Source: Mastigocoleus testarum BC008
GTDB lineage: Bacteria; Cyanobacteriota; Cyanobacteriia; Cyanobacteriales; Nostocaceae
DNA length: 64,000 bases
Assembly (NCBI RefSeq): GCF_001456025.1
Contig: NZ_LMTZ01000085.1
Location: 67,566-131,565 of the forward strand
Reading direction: 5' to 3'
Both the position numbers and the translations under genes were made by a program. Position 1 is the first letter of the stretch; the number at the start of each line of letters is the position of its first letter. Positions 27,331 through 38,243 of the stretch are shown here, piece after piece. The notes below the pieces were generated by a model. It worked only from the letters and a program-made list of their open reading frames with translations. It did no database searches and was not told the DNA's origin.

Positions 27331-27421
27331 TTCAATAAAAAAATCATCCCTGATTTCTGCTAAGAAAAGAAACGAGACGACCCAATGGATCGCCTCAAAC
27401 ACCAATCAAAATCCTTCAGAA

Positions 27422-30400
27422 TTAACCAAAATCTACAAAAACAAACTGATTGTTGTCATTTAGATCCAAACCTGTGACACCATTTAAGGTTGCTAATGTT
27501 TGCTCGCCTAAAAGAACCTCGGTGTTACCATTGATTTCATTAAGTGTTAAAGCTCCTGCATCAATACCTAAAGCACCAATGACATCGGTACCAACTTCAA
27601 AATCAAGGATGGTGTTAGGAGATTGGGGGGTTTCTGTATTGAAAATCCAGAATTGATCCGCACCTTTACCACCAGAAATAATATTGTCACCGCCGGATTG
27701 GACGTAGAATTGGTCGTTTCCTCGACCACCAAGAGCGCGATCGGATTTACCCAGGAAGAAGATATCGTTACCTTTCCCACCAGACATCCGATTACCACCT
27801 ATACCATCGGTAGCATCGAATTCGTCATTACCAGGACCACCAAATACCCGATCTTTGCGACCAACAAAAATAAAATCGTCACCACGACCAGCATTGACGC
27901 GATTTCTGCTTCCACCAGTTAGATCGATTTCATCATCGCCAGCACCAGCAAATAGGATGTTACCACTGCTCTTTAAGTTGTCTCCAACGACAAATAGGTC
28001 TGCATCTTTGGTACCACCTGATGGGTTTTGAGGTTCTCCACCGTTTGCATTACCTCCATTCGTTGCTCCGTCTAATACGTTATCTTGACGGAAATCAAGG
28101 TTTTGAATCCGGGTATCTTCTGCTAGTGCGACATCTTCTACAGTAAAAGGGTTTTCTTGGGAGAAGTTTGCTTCTAAGAATTCAGCTAAAGCATCTTGTT
28201 CGGAACCATCGGGTGCAAAGGTTGCTTCACCGGTACGAGGAGCATCTTCTGCTTGGGTTAACTGCACTACATCGCGGTCAGGGAAGGAATAACCATCACC
28301 ACCCTCAGCAAGGAAATTTAAGGTCACAACCCGGAAGGTACGATTAGCATCACCTTGTAGTTCTCCATCCCGAGCTATGACATCTGTAACTTCGCCATTT
28401 TCATCCACAATTGCGAGGGATTCTACCCTATCACCAACTGGTGAGTCATCGTCAAAGCTGAATTGTAAACCGCTTACTTGGGGAAAACGTCCGGGTGTCG
28501 CACCATCTTCACTTGCTGATACTCCATGCTCGATAATATCAAGTAATTCTTGAGCGGTGACGGTTACTAAAGTTAGACCGTTGTTGAATCTCAGAGCATT
28601 TTGGATATCAACCTGAGAAATTCCACCTTCTGGTTTACCGGCTAATTCGTTTGCTGCTGGTGGTAAGAATTCAGATTCAGTTGCACCGGGAGGTGTGAAT
28701 ACTCTACCAATGTTGTCACGAATTCCACCGCCATTTTTAATGGAAATTACTACTTCGGGATCGGTTTGTTTAGCGATCGCCAGATTTGCATCAGCAGTTA
28801 AGTTACCGAGGTTGGTTTCCTGGGTGCGCACGTCACCTCTGGTACCGTTGAGAAATGTATCGGTGATTCCAAAGAAGTTACTTTCTAAGTCAGTGATGAC
28901 ATCCCGTAAAGCGTTGGTAATTTCGACGATTTCTGGGTCGGGAGTACCATTTACTGCTGTAACACCTGCTTCATCTGTTGCGTAAGCACCGCTAACATTG
29001 GGGTCAATACTTTCAGGAATAATATTACCGTCACTGTCGAAGTCCACAACCAAGCGACCAACATACTTATAGTTTCCATCGGTATTGATTAGCGCAACTG
29101 GTTTACCATCAGCATCGGTTTTAAGAATGGGATAAACACCTTCACTTTCATCTCCATCCCGCAAGCGATCGGTTTCATCCGCTAAAAGGGTATTAGAACC
29201 ACCAGCCATAATAATATCGACATTTCTGAGCAAACCAGCCAATTCTTCTTCAATGGAGATTTGCTGCATGTGAGATACCAAGACTACTTTGTTAAGGTCT
29301 GGATTATCTGCAAGTAATGCATCAACTGATGTTTGAATTTCAGCTGCTAAAGCTGCAATATCATCGGGGTTTTTCGGGGAAATTACTACGTCACCGGTGG
29401 AGGAGATACTAGCTAAATTTGGCGTCGTTGCACCGACAACCCCAATTTTTTCACCATTAACTGTAACGATCGCACTTTTAGCCAGTTTACCGGAAATAGT
29501 ACTAGCTTCTTGTCCGTCTTCAGTAACTAAATCTTTGAGGTTTTCATCGTTACTAAAGTCTAAGTTGGAACTGAGATAGGGGAAATTTGCACCGGGATAG
29601 TCACCATCGGGAGCAACTACGGAAGCTACAAATTCAGTACCTAAATCGAATTCGTGGTTCCCTAAAGCAATTGCTTCAAATCCCAGTTCGTTTTGAATGA
29701 TGATGTCGGAGCGACCTCTACCTTCTTTACCTAATAAAGGAGCTAATTCAGGGTCAGCACTTGCATCTAGGAAGATACCAGGAATATAAGCATCACCGGA
29801 AGATAGAAGCAGGGTATTTTCATAATCTGGATTTCCATCTTGGTTTGCATCTTCATTTTTCAGAGCGTTGAGAACTGCTGAAAAGTTAGGTGCATCTTCA
29901 AGTGCGGGAATTCCTGCTTCTTGATCTGCAGCATGGAGAAGTTGCAGGGTGTAGTTAGAAGCTTTAGTATCATTAACTTCAATATCATAAAGGGTAGTGG
30001 TTTTGCTTTCTTCATTTGCAACCACCAATACCGGATTACCATTAGGACTTTCGGAAGCAGGAATAAACTTTAACCCTTCAGGAGCAATGTCACCTTCGGT
30101 GCGAATATATTGAACGAATTCAGGTGCGGTGGGTTTGCTGAGGTCATAAACTAGTACTCCACCTCCAGCGCGTTCTAAACCAATGAAACCGTAGGGTTTA
30201 CCATTAATCTTACCAACGGTTACGGATTCGGGTTCAGCACCCTTATCGTCGGAACGTTGGTCGAATTCGGCTGGATCTCCGTCGTTAGCATTGAAGAGTT
30301 CTGGGGTTTGTTCTGCGGTAATTTTCGCTATTTGGTCGCCGCTATCAAATACCGAGTTACCAAATTCATCCCAGACAGAGAAGGAACGACCACCATAGCT

Positions 30401-33400
30401 AAATAATTGATCGAAATCGCCATCGCCATCCAAGTCACCCAAGGTGTTAGTAATTTTTAAGCGACCGAGATTTTCATCTTTTTGTAGCTCTTCAGCATTG
30501 GGGAAGACATCAGGATCTAAAGTTGCTTTACCTATCCGTTGTTCTTCATTAAAGATGTCACCTTCTTCGATTAAAACATTACCTTGACTATCTTCAATAT
30601 CGCCATCGGGACGAATACGAGCATCACCTTCATTTGCAGTGATGTAGTAGGTCTTACCATCAGCAACAAAACTATCGATCGCATCGGGCTGATACAATCC
30701 AAAAACTGGGTGATTCTGGAGGTTTATCCCATCATCTTCATTACTCGCATCCAGTTTATTACCTTCTGGGAATTCAATTAACCCCAATATTGTTTTGGTG
30801 GGATTGGGATTGAGTACAACTTTTCCCGAACCGTCTTGGGGAATGGTTTCATCTAATAGTCCAAAGTCATTATCGTTAATTACAGCTAAGCGACCATCCG
30901 GTAATAATGCTAAACCTTCTGGCTTATCACCGGCATCATAACCAATGGAAGGTAAGTTGGTAATTTTAGTTTTGTGAACGGGGTTAATACCTTGGGTGAC
31001 TAATTCATCTGCTGTGTGCTGTTCTAGAGTTTTTCCAGGTAAGAGGGAAGTGGTATCGAGAACATTGGTTGCACCTTTAAGGTCAATTTCAAAGATAAAC
31101 TTCTTCGCATTTGCACCAACTGCTGAATCCCGCTCAATAACTTGGAATTTACCGTCACCAACATAAGTCGCGTCACCAATTTTATCAACCCGTCCTCCAG
31201 AACGTACTGCTGGATCTTCCAGTAAATAAACATATTCGGAAACAGGTTCACCAGTTGCAGGATTAATCCCCAAAATCCGAATCACATCGGAATTATCGGA
31301 AGCATCCCGGTCTGGATTTGCTAAAGGAGTTTGGATAAATGTATAGAGAATTCCCTCATCAGTATCCAGAGCTACGGCTTCAAAACCACGATTGCGACGA
31401 CGATTTGCATATTCTTCCGGTAATGTTTCCGTTCCGTATGTACCCTCCGATTCACCTGCTGATGCTGCTGTACCTTCGGGAATAAAACGATTTAAAAGCA
31501 CCCCATCGCTATCAAACTGGTAAATTGCAGGACGATATTCATCAACCGTCCAATAATTCCCATCTGGATCGATCACAATACCTTCCATATCCCCACCAAA
31601 GGGATCTAATTCTATCGGATTACCAGCAGCATCTACGGGGAATTCATCAACTTGGTTTCCCTCAGTATCAAAAACAAAGTTGGGAGCACCTGTGATGGGT
31701 TTACTTACACCATTATCATTACGGGTAAGAAAAACCTCATTGGTAACGCTAGCAACCCCTGTTGAAGTATCCAGTTCGATTTCAACAATTCGGGCTTGAT
31801 AATCGGGTAAAGCTAAGGGACGAACAGTATCAGCCGTACCATCGCCGTTTTTATCCTCTGTAAATGTATCAGGGTTGGGACCGCGATCAGGAACAGTTAC
31901 AAACTTAATTTTGTCACCATCCTGACCTGCATAATACAAACCAGACAGACCTCCCAAATCAATGGTTTGACCGGAAGGAGTTTTGAGAGGTACACCATCA
32001 CCATTAGCGATCGCTCCCAAACCTTGAACTTCATAGTTAGTTACCGTTGGTTGACCTTTGCTGTGGTCTTTAACACCCAGAGGTAAAACATCTTGGACAA
32101 TCGCAGTTTCAATATCTACAACTGCAATAGCATTATTTTCTTGTAGGGTGACAATTGCTGTCGCACCATCGGGGGAAACCGCAATGTATTCTGGTTCTAA
32201 ATCTTCAGAAACACTTGCATCAGGACCAAATATCCGCACTCCCTTATTAATTAAAGCTTGCTTTTGGTCGTCAAAACCATTGAAAGAGGCTGTTTTTACA
32301 GTTGCACTAGCAACACCATGGGAAATATCAACAATACTAATCGAACCTTCCGGATCCACAGTATAGTCATCATTGGGTTCCCCTTCATTGGCTACAATTA
32401 TTTTGTTTCCATCGGGGGTAAAAGTCAGCATATCGGGAAGCGCACCTACGGTTACAGAACCCTGAAATTCGCCCTCGGTATTGTAGAAAGCAACTTTACC
32501 ATTATCTTGCTTAGTCTCAGCTTCAACAGCTACAGCAACGATACCATCCTTAACTGCAACACTATTAGCACCACCACCGATCGCACTGATATCAATATCC
32601 CTTACCTTAGTTGGATTTTTGGGGTCGCTAATATCAATAACTTCAACGGTGTCACCAGTGGTAATAAATAAGCGCTGAGTTGTTGGATCGTGAGCGACAA
32701 TTTCTGCACCATCTTCACTGGAAAACGTACTAATTTTACTAAGTTCGATTTGCTGAGAATCCATGTTTGAGTTCTTTTTGGGAATTGATAAACTCGCAAC
32801 TAATGGATCGTGGTCGCTTGCTCTTTCATCGGTTTCAGCAAACTCAGAGTTGACATGTACCGCATCAAATTTGGCTGTATCCGCTAAGTTATTACTAACT
32901 AAAATATGATCCAAAGATTGTGAATTACCTTGGAAAATAAAACTGTAACGTTCATCCTCCGGTAGAGTTTCCGTTAAATTAGTCAAACTCTGCGCTAAAG
33001 TTTCTACCGGAGAGACAAACTCAAATTCGTTTAAGTCACCCAATACAACTACTTTAGCCTCAGGATCTGCAGCTAAAACACCATCAACATAACCCTTAAC
33101 CGCTTGAGCTTGGTCTTGACGCTCATCCAAGCTACCATTAACAGTTATATCTTCTTGACGTGCTTCAAAGGGTTGCTCCACACCTAAAATGGGACTGCTA
33201 CCACCCTTCGAAGAAAAGTGATTATTAACTACAGTAACTTCCTCACCATTAAAGGTAAATTTAGCAACTAATGGTAAACGGCTATCAAAAAAGGGATTTT
33301 CAGGATTAGTTTGTTGGTCGCTACTTTGAATCGATTCGACCGAACCTTCATTTAAACTAGCGCGATCGCTATTATATAGAAACGCCGTACGAATATTACC

Positions 33401-35005
33401 AACAGGTTGACCTCCACTAGTATCATTACCGATAAAAGTATTATCAATAAAGCTATATTTGGGACCACCATTTGCAGCAATCGCATCAACTAACTTTTGT
33501 AAAGTTTCATCAGCAGCTGTTATCCCTCCATCGTCCGAACCATTATTATCCTGGACTTCCTGCAAACCAATAATGTCTGGAGAATTTAAATTATTAATGA
33601 TTTGCTTAGCGATCGCATCAAACCGACCGTTAGCAACATCCGTATCTCCATCTCCATCGTTAGGATCTAAATTGAGAACATTATAACTAGCTACCGTAAG
33701 TTTATCTGCATCACCCTTCAAGCTAGTAGCATCCGGTTGAAGTTCCGAAGGAGTAACAGTAAAAGCTTCAGTAGGATTAATCTCAAAATTTCCAAAACCA
33801 TAGGAGACAACCCCTGTCACATCCCCTAATTTTGCACCTGTATTTACCTCGGGAAACTCAAAACCGGGAAGGATATCAGAATCAGCATCTATTTGGACTT
33901 TTTCAGGGTTAAAGTCATCAGGACTAATATTCAGAGTACCGCGCTCGCTAATTCCTGTTGCATTTTCACCATTATCCACAACAGTAAAAATTTCACCAAA
34001 ACGATTTGTCGGTGCGATCGCGATCGCATCTTTTGCAGTTACCCGCATTCCCTCCAAGGACTCAAAGAAATCTATCCCATCCGTATCTGGATCAAAACTT
34101 GCAAAAGCATCATCATCAATATTTTTAGTAGGAGGTACCCTACCACCATTTCCAATTATGGTTGCTGCGGGAAGATTATTTCCGCTCGATTTTACAGTTA
34201 CGCTAGGACTTCCACTAATTTGAGTCGTGGAGAGATTACCACTACTAGAACCACCAGGAGTAAATTCGCTAACCGTTCCGCTAACCTCTACATCATCACC
34301 AACCGTAACTCCAGGAGCGGAACCAGTGAAAACAAAAACAGCGTCGGAGGTTCCATTGTTATCATCCCCTGTAGGGTCTTGGAGATAAAAACCGTTACTA
34401 TCTACTGCAGTAACGATACCGATAGTAGTTACAGACTGACTTAAAAATGGCGAGGTATGACCTTCACCTTGAATTTCGTAGATTTTAGTAATCGAAGTTC
34501 CGACAGAATCAGAAAAAGTCTGCGATGTGTTGATACTTCCCTTAGTATTGCTACCATCAACCGCAACCCATTTGAAATCCGAATCCTCTGTACCCGTACC
34601 TTGTAATTGCAAAGAACTATTTACAGGAGTCGAACCCGACTGAGAAATCCCAATATCAGTACTAGTTATTCCATCTGCGGGACCACCAACAGCAGTAAAA
34701 CTTCCTTCGTAGCTGAGAAATTGGATTAAATTATTGCCATTATCTACCAAAGCAATACCATCAGGAGAACCATTTTGAATCCCATTGGTAGATAGATCGA
34801 CAGCAACCGTACCAAAACCATTATCTAGATCGGGAATTATTCTACTTAAACTAATAGTGCGATAGGGTGCTCCATTATTTCCATTGTAGAGAACGATTGA
34901 CCAACCCCTAAGGTCAATATCAGCAGGACCAGCAATCTCAATAAATTCATTACTATCAGTACCAGAGTTATCGTAGTGAAACTCATTAATAAATACAGTA
35001 GCCAC
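27422..35005 (-). CDS. 2527-residue secreted multi-domain nuclease/esterase/5'-nucleotidase with RTX tail
   Basis: GTG start at 35005 with GGGAG upstream. Modules in order: lamin-tail-like domain (VFINEFHYDNSGTDSNEFIE, ~1-110); ExeM/NucH-type nuclease region with an endonuclease/exonuclease/phosphatase core (TVASYNVLNLD ~435, GLQEV, VVLGDLNEF, ERASDHDPL ~735); a beta-propeller-like region (~750-1000); an esterase-like phytase-type insert (TVPDRGPNPDTF, ~1030-1400); a metallophosphatase/5'-nucleotidase (LHAADQEAG ~1690, ALGNHEFDLG, and C-terminal GNLTADANLAIAK ~2060 with IKNGGGIRDN); and RTX-like GxGND repeats from ~2345. No Sec signal, so type I secretion is expected. It could take extracellular nucleic acid to nucleosides and phosphate. 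Regulation by phosphate is plausible but not shown. Confidence 0.9.
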   Translation of the reverse strand: MATVFINEFHYDNSGTDSNEFIEIAGPADIDLRGWSIVLYNGNNGAPYRTISLSRIIPDLDNGFGTVAVDLSTNGIQNGSPDGIALVDNGNNLIQFLSYEGSFTAVGGPADGITSTDIGISQSGSTPVNSSLQLQGTGTEDSDFKWVAVDGSNTKGSINTSQTFSDSVGTSITKIYEIQGEGHTSPFLSQSVTTIGIVTAVDSNGFYLQDPTGDDNNGTSDAVFVFTGSAPGVTVGDDVEVSGTVSEFTPGGSSSGNLSTTQISGSPSVTVKSSGNNLPAATIIGNGGRVPPTKNIDDDAFASFDPDTDGIDFFESLEGMRVTAKDAIAIAPTNRFGEIFTVVDNGENATGISERGTLNISPDDFNPEKVQIDADSDILPGFEFPEVNTGAKLGDVTGVVSYGFGNFEINPTEAFTVTPSELQPDATSLKGDADKLTVASYNVLNLDPNDGDGDTDVANGRFDAIAKQIINNLNSPDIIGLQEVQDNNGSDDGGITAADETLQKLVDAIAANGGPKYSFIDNTFIGNDTSGGQPVGNIRTAFLYNSDRASLNEGSVESIQSSDQQTNPENPFFDSRLPLVAKFTFNGEEVTVVNNHFSSKGGSSPILGVEQPFEARQEDITVNGSLDERQDQAQAVKGYVDGVLAADPEAKVVVLGDLNEFEFVSPVETLAQSLTNLTETLPEDERYSFIFQGNSQSLDHILVSNNLADTAKFDAVHVNSEFAETDERASDHDPLVASLSIPKKNSNMDSQQIELSKISTFSSEDGAEIVAHDPTTQRLFITTGDTVEVIDISDPKNPTKVRDIDISAIGGGANSVAVKDGIVAVAVEAETKQDNGKVAFYNTEGEFQGSVTVGALPDMLTFTPDGNKIIVANEGEPNDDYTVDPEGSISIVDISHGVASATVKTASFNGFDDQKQALINKGVRIFGPDASVSEDLEPEYIAVSPDGATAIVTLQENNAIAVVDIETAIVQDVLPLGVKDHSKGQPTVTNYEVQGLGAIANGDGVPLKTPSGQTIDLGGLSGLYYAGQDGDKIKFVTVPDRGPNPDTFTEDKNGDGTADTVRPLALPDYQARIVEIELDTSTGVASVTNEVFLTRNDNGVSKPITGAPNFVFDTEGNQVDEFPVDAAGNPIELDPFGGDMEGIVIDPDGNYWTVDEYRPAIYQFDSDGVLLNRFIPEGTAASAGESEGTYGTETLPEEYANRRRNRGFEAVALDTDEGILYTFIQTPLANPDRDASDNSDVIRILGINPATGEPVSEYVYLLEDPAVRSGGRVDKIGDATYVGDGKFQVIERDSAVGANAKKFIFEIDLKGATNVLDTTSLLPGKTLEQHTADELVTQGINPVHKTKITNLPSIGYDAGDKPEGLALLPDGRLAVINDNDFGLLDETIPQDGSGKVVLNPNPTKTILGLIEFPEGNKLDASNEDDGINLQNHPVFGLYQPDAIDSFVADGKTYYITANEGDARIRPDGDIEDSQGNVLIEEGDIFNEEQRIGKATLDPDVFPNAEELQKDENLGRLKITNTLGDLDGDGDFDQLFSYGGRSFSVWDEFGNSVFDSGDQIAKITAEQTPELFNANDGDPAEFDQRSDDKGAEPESVTVGKINGKPYGFIGLERAGGGVLVYDLSKPTAPEFVQYIRTEGDIAPEGLKFIPASESPNGNPVLVVANEESKTTTLYDIEVNDTKASNYTLQLLHAADQEAGIPALEDAPNFSAVLNALKNEDANQDGNPDYENTLLLSSGDAYIPGIFLDASADPELAPLLGKEGRGRSDIIIQNELGFEAIALGNHEFDLGTEFVASVVAPDGDYPGANFPYLSSNLDFSNDENLKDLVTEDGQEASTISGKLAKSAIVTVNGEKIGVVGATTPNLASISSTGDVVISPKNPDDIAALAAEIQTSVDALLADNPDLNKVVLVSHMQQISIEEELAGLLRNVDIIMAGGSNTLLADETDRLRDGDESEGVYPILKTDADGKPVALINTDGNYKYVGRLVVDFDSDGNIIPESIDPNVSGAYATDEAGVTAVNGTPDPEIVEITNALRDVITDLESNFFGITDTFLNGTRGDVRTQETNLGNLTADANLAIAKQTDPEVVISIKNGGGIRDNIGRVFTPPGATESEFLPPAANELAGKPEGGISQVDIQNALRFNNGLTLVTVTAQELLDIIEHGVSASEDGATPGRFPQVSGLQFSFDDDSPVGDRVESLAIVDENGEVTDVIARDGELQGDANRTFRVVTLNFLAEGGDGYSFPDRDVVQLTQAEDAPRTGEATFAPDGSEQDALAEFLEANFSQENPFTVEDVALAEDTRIQNLDFRQDNVLDGATNGGNANGGEPQNPSGGTKDADLFVVGDNLKSSGNILFAGAGDDEIDLTGGSRNRVNAGRGDDFIFVGRKDRVFGGPGNDEFDATDGIGGNRMSGGKGNDIFFLGKSDRALGGRGNDQFYVQSGGDNIISGGKGADQFWIFNTETPQSPNTILDFEVGTDVIGALGIDAGALTLNEINGNTEVLLGEQTLATLNGVTGLDLNDNNQFVFVDFG

Positions 35006-35702
35006 TAAAAATGTTCTCCCAGTTAATAGTTATCTCATAAAGATGCAAAAATATCTGAGCTACCTATATTGATGAAATAGAATTTCAATATATATTTTTT
35101 AGTAGCTAAAATAGTTTAATATGTAGAATTTTACAGTTTGATTAATTTATTTATATTACTAACATTAAAAAAATTAGAGATTAGAATTTTTAAAAAATTC
35201 TTGCCATCATATTTATATTTTGCAGTCAAACAAAAGCTCCAAATCAAATTAACTACTAACTAATAAAACTTTCTATTAGCAAGCTTTTAAATTCACTTAT
35301 GACAATTATTAACTTACTCTAAATAACGCCTAAAATTACCAAAAAACTACAGTTGATTTCTTGGTAATTTAAATACGTTAATAGGTAATTTAGGTCTTTG
35401 TAAGCTTTATAAATTTGATTTTGGACCTTTATATTTTTAGCCTTCCATTAAAATACTAAAAAACCATGGTTAACAAACAAATATTTTTTAGTTAAGTTTA
35501 GTTTAATTATTGTTATACATCAGACTTTGTACAAAAATGAATATAAAACTGAAACTATATTTTAAATGACATATATTTGCGATATTGAGACAGTGAAAAT
35601 AAACTATTTTAGTGAATTTTATGATGTCTTTTCTTTAAACTTTTGAACTTAAATGCTATTAATGTTAAGTCAACTAACGCTATCTTGGCACATCACTCTA
35701 GA
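35006..35702. other. 697-bp AT-rich intergenic region
   Basis: Very A+T rich with no credible reading frame. On the minus strand, upstream of the secreted phosphatase, there is one weak pair of TTAA-type octamers spaced by three bases (35489-35507); base composition makes this unremarkable. Otherwise nothing is seen. Confidence 0.5.
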
Positions 35703-35935
35703 TTAAACAGCAAGTGGCTGTACAATTTTTGTTAATTCCTTCAATGCTTTCAAACATCGAATTATTTCAGTAATATTATCAATATCTTCTTCATCGCAAA
35801 AATCTAGGTATATTTATTTTTCTCCTGCTTGTAAAAGCCCGCAATCATACATATTTATTCTGTTTTCTAAAGTTGACCCGGACCCAAACACCATTTTCTT
35901 TAACAATAGTTGCAAGCAAATTACCATTACTAATC
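35703..35935 (-). pseudogene. Degraded gene fragment, unknown family
   Basis: The minus strand reads IVKENGVWVRVNF, then in another frame YDCGLLQAGEK, an in-frame TAA, and YLDFCDEEDIDNITEIIRC to a stop at 35703. The pieces look like one small protein broken by a frameshift and a nonsense codon. No start codon and no recognised family. Confidence 0.5.
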
Positions 35936-35989
35936 AATAATATTTACACGATTAATATGTAGTTGCATCCCAGACTCAAGAAGCACGAT

Positions 35990-36668
35990 TTACGCAAATG
36001 TCGGATCTATCAATGGCGTATTTTCACTTAATTCCCACCCTTGGTCGATAATTCTGCCAACAGCTTCTTTAAGAGCATTGTAACCAGGTGAGGAAGCATA
36101 GTACCATGCTGTCCAATAAAATATTTATTTTAATTGTATGAGCGCCACAATTACTCCATGCTTGTATCGTAAAAGGTGGTCTACCTATAAATACTCTATT
36201 TTTGGGTCCGTAGACCCAAAGACCATCTCTTCTTCTTAAGACTGGATATTCAAAATCTCCGATGGAAGTGCGCAACCGAAAAGACTTTCTTTTATCAAAA
36301 GGGGTTTCATCAATAATTCTTGCTCTAACCGCCCAGATATGTATTTCTCCCCAGTGAATGTTATATTTCTTTCGATCTGGTGATTCTTGCTCTAAAGCCT
36401 TCTCCATCCAATTAAGTAATACTTCTGTAGTAATCGGAACTGTAGTTACATCTTCTATACCGGGGTATAACCCTCCGCAAATATAAATTTTAGGAGGGAT
36501 TGACGATTCTTTTATCCGTAAAAGACCAATGGGAGATCGTATGACAGGATTGTTAAGTAAACTAATGCGATCTATTGCTGGTGTAACTTATTTTTCATTG
36601 GGACTGCCTTCTTCACTACTGTGTTTACCGAATAATGATGACAAACCCCAGTTGATTCGCTTAAAATT
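35990..36668 (-). pseudogene. Degraded conserved-looking gene with stop and frameshift
   Basis: Minus-strand reading gives INWGLSSLFGKHSSEEGSP, a TAA at 36588-36590, then a long open stretch through SPIGLLRIKESSIPPKIYIC, WMEKALEQESPDRKKYNIHW and RRRDGLWVYGPKNRVFIG. Near 36130 the sense moves to the next frame, WTAWYYASSPGYNALKEAVG, ending at 35990. The protein-like pattern on both sides of each lesion indicates an inactivated gene rather than chance. Its family was not recognised. Confidence 0.65.
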
Positions 36669-36715
36669 TTACCAGTAATTAATTATACCCAGCAATAATA
36701 CTGAAGATTTAAGTC

Positions 36716-38116
36716 ATGACTACTTATGAATTTTTAGAAATCGCTAATACTGATGATGATGATAATTTTGAAAAAAAGAATTTTATTAGCTATGAAGAAT
36801 TAAAAAAACATTCTACATATTCGGATGGATGGATTGCAATTGATGGAATTGTATACGATGTTACAAGCTTTATTAATGAACACCCTTTTGGTGACACATT
36901 TAGAGGAATTCTAGGGACAGATTGTAGTGGTTTATTCTCATCAGCACACATCCATGTAAATGTGGAAAATCTCCTTAAAAACGAGCGTTATTTGAAAGAC
37001 AATAATATTAATTTAGTAGGGTATCTTTGCACAAATAAAGACAATTTACATAAAGATGATGATGACAAATATTTAGACAGGATAGTTTATAAAAAACTAA
37101 ATAATGATAAATTTTGGTTAGAGCTAAAGAGTAGAGTAAAACAATATTTAATAGACAATAATGAATTAACACATTATTCATTGAAAGAAGGAATAATGTA
37201 CTTATTATATCATTCTATAATCTTTCTATCGTTATCATATATCACTTGGATGAATGGTTCCGTTTTATCATCAATATTATTAGGGTTTCATATGGTTTGT
37301 GCGTCAGCAAGTATGTCTCATATGGTTGCTCATTTTGGATTCACAAAAAATCAATTGTTAGGATTTATTGCTTTACATTTTATGGATCTAAGCGGATTTT
37401 CTTGGCTGGAATGGCAAATTGTTCATCAAACACATCACAATCAACCTCATTCGTCCATAGATTATCAAACCAACCAATATATCCCTATACGTATTCATAA
37501 GTATGTTAAACCTAATGGGCATCATAAATATCAATATCTTTATTTTTGGATAGGGATATTATTTTATCATTTACGTGCTTTCCCAATGAGTACTATTTGG
37601 TTAATTAAGAATAGAGAATTTATACGTTATAAATACGAGATAATTGGACATTTTTTCTCAAAATTTGTATTTATTTCACTTATTTTTTACTGCGGATATT
37701 TACATGGGATTTGGAAGGCTCTCATGCTATTGATTATATATTCGATATCTTTCTCTTTTTTCGCTTTTATATTACTTTATAATAATCATGAGGAAACTCA
37801 TAATGTATTATCACTAAATGAAAATATAAATCCTTATCACAATAAATTTTCATGGGCTGAAATTCAAGTAAGAACATCTGGGAATTGGTATCCCACTAAT
37901 TGGATATTATCTTTTATAGAATTTCATTATGGATATTTCAATTATCATATAGAGCACCATTTATTTCCATCTTTTAAGCCGATTTTATTAAAAAAGATAA
38001 GTCCTATAGTTAGGAATGTATGTGATAAGTATGATATTCCATATATTTCAACAACATTCATTGAAGTTCATCAATCATTTCAAAGACATATCAAAAAAAT
38101 GGGTCTTGAGGTTTAA
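36716..38116 (+). CDS. Cytochrome b5-fused membrane fatty acid desaturase
   Basis: 466 residues. Residues ~25-110 are a cytochrome b5-like domain with the haem-ligand segment INEHPFGDTFRG (HPxG) and a second His cluster SSAHIHVN. Hydrophobic spans and three histidine boxes of a membrane di-iron desaturase follow: SHMVAH, VHQTHHN and YHIEHHLFPSF. The box order and the N-terminal b5 are those of front-end (Delta5/Delta6-type) desaturases, but the third box starts with His rather than the usual Gln. It would introduce a double bond or hydroxyl in a lipid acyl chain, with electrons relayed by the fused b5. Much more A+T rich than its neighbours and next to gene remnants, which suggests recent acquisition. 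Confidence 0.85.
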   Translation: MTTYEFLEIANTDDDDNFEKKNFISYEELKKHSTYSDGWIAIDGIVYDVTSFINEHPFGDTFRGILGTDCSGLFSSAHIHVNVENLLKNERYLKDNNINLVGYLCTNKDNLHKDDDDKYLDRIVYKKLNNDKFWLELKSRVKQYLIDNNELTHYSLKEGIMYLLYHSIIFLSLSYITWMNGSVLSSILLGFHMVCASASMSHMVAHFGFTKNQLLGFIALHFMDLSGFSWLEWQIVHQTHHNQPHSSIDYQTNQYIPIRIHKYVKPNGHHKYQYLYFWIGILFYHLRAFPMSTIWLIKNREFIRYKYEIIGHFFSKFVFISLIFYCGYLHGIWKALMLLIIYSISFSFFAFILLYNNHEETHNVLSLNENINPYHNKFSWAEIQVRTSGNWYPTNWILSFIEFHYGYFNYHIEHHLFPSFKPILLKKISPIVRNVCDKYDIPYISTTFIEVHQSFQRHIKKMGLEV

Positions 38117-38243
38117 GTGGCAATTGTGCAGAAAGTGCCATAAGCTGAAAACACTTGTTAAATATGTTATTAATTTCCTTAATTATGGTAAAGAGAGCAT
38201 CAAAACTCTAATTATACTTCGTCCACCCGTTTTCACCCTCTCT

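Noticed and set aside
32058..32671. Long plus-strand ORFs inside the 2527-residue gene
   Set aside because: They are antisense shadows of a strongly coding frame, with no ribosome-binding site and low-complexity translation.
35489..35507. Two TTAA-type octamers spaced by three bases, resembling a cyanobacterial Pho box upstream of the secreted phosphatase
   Set aside because: First octamer has two mismatches, it is ~480 bp from the start, and the region is so A+T rich that such pairs are expected by chance.
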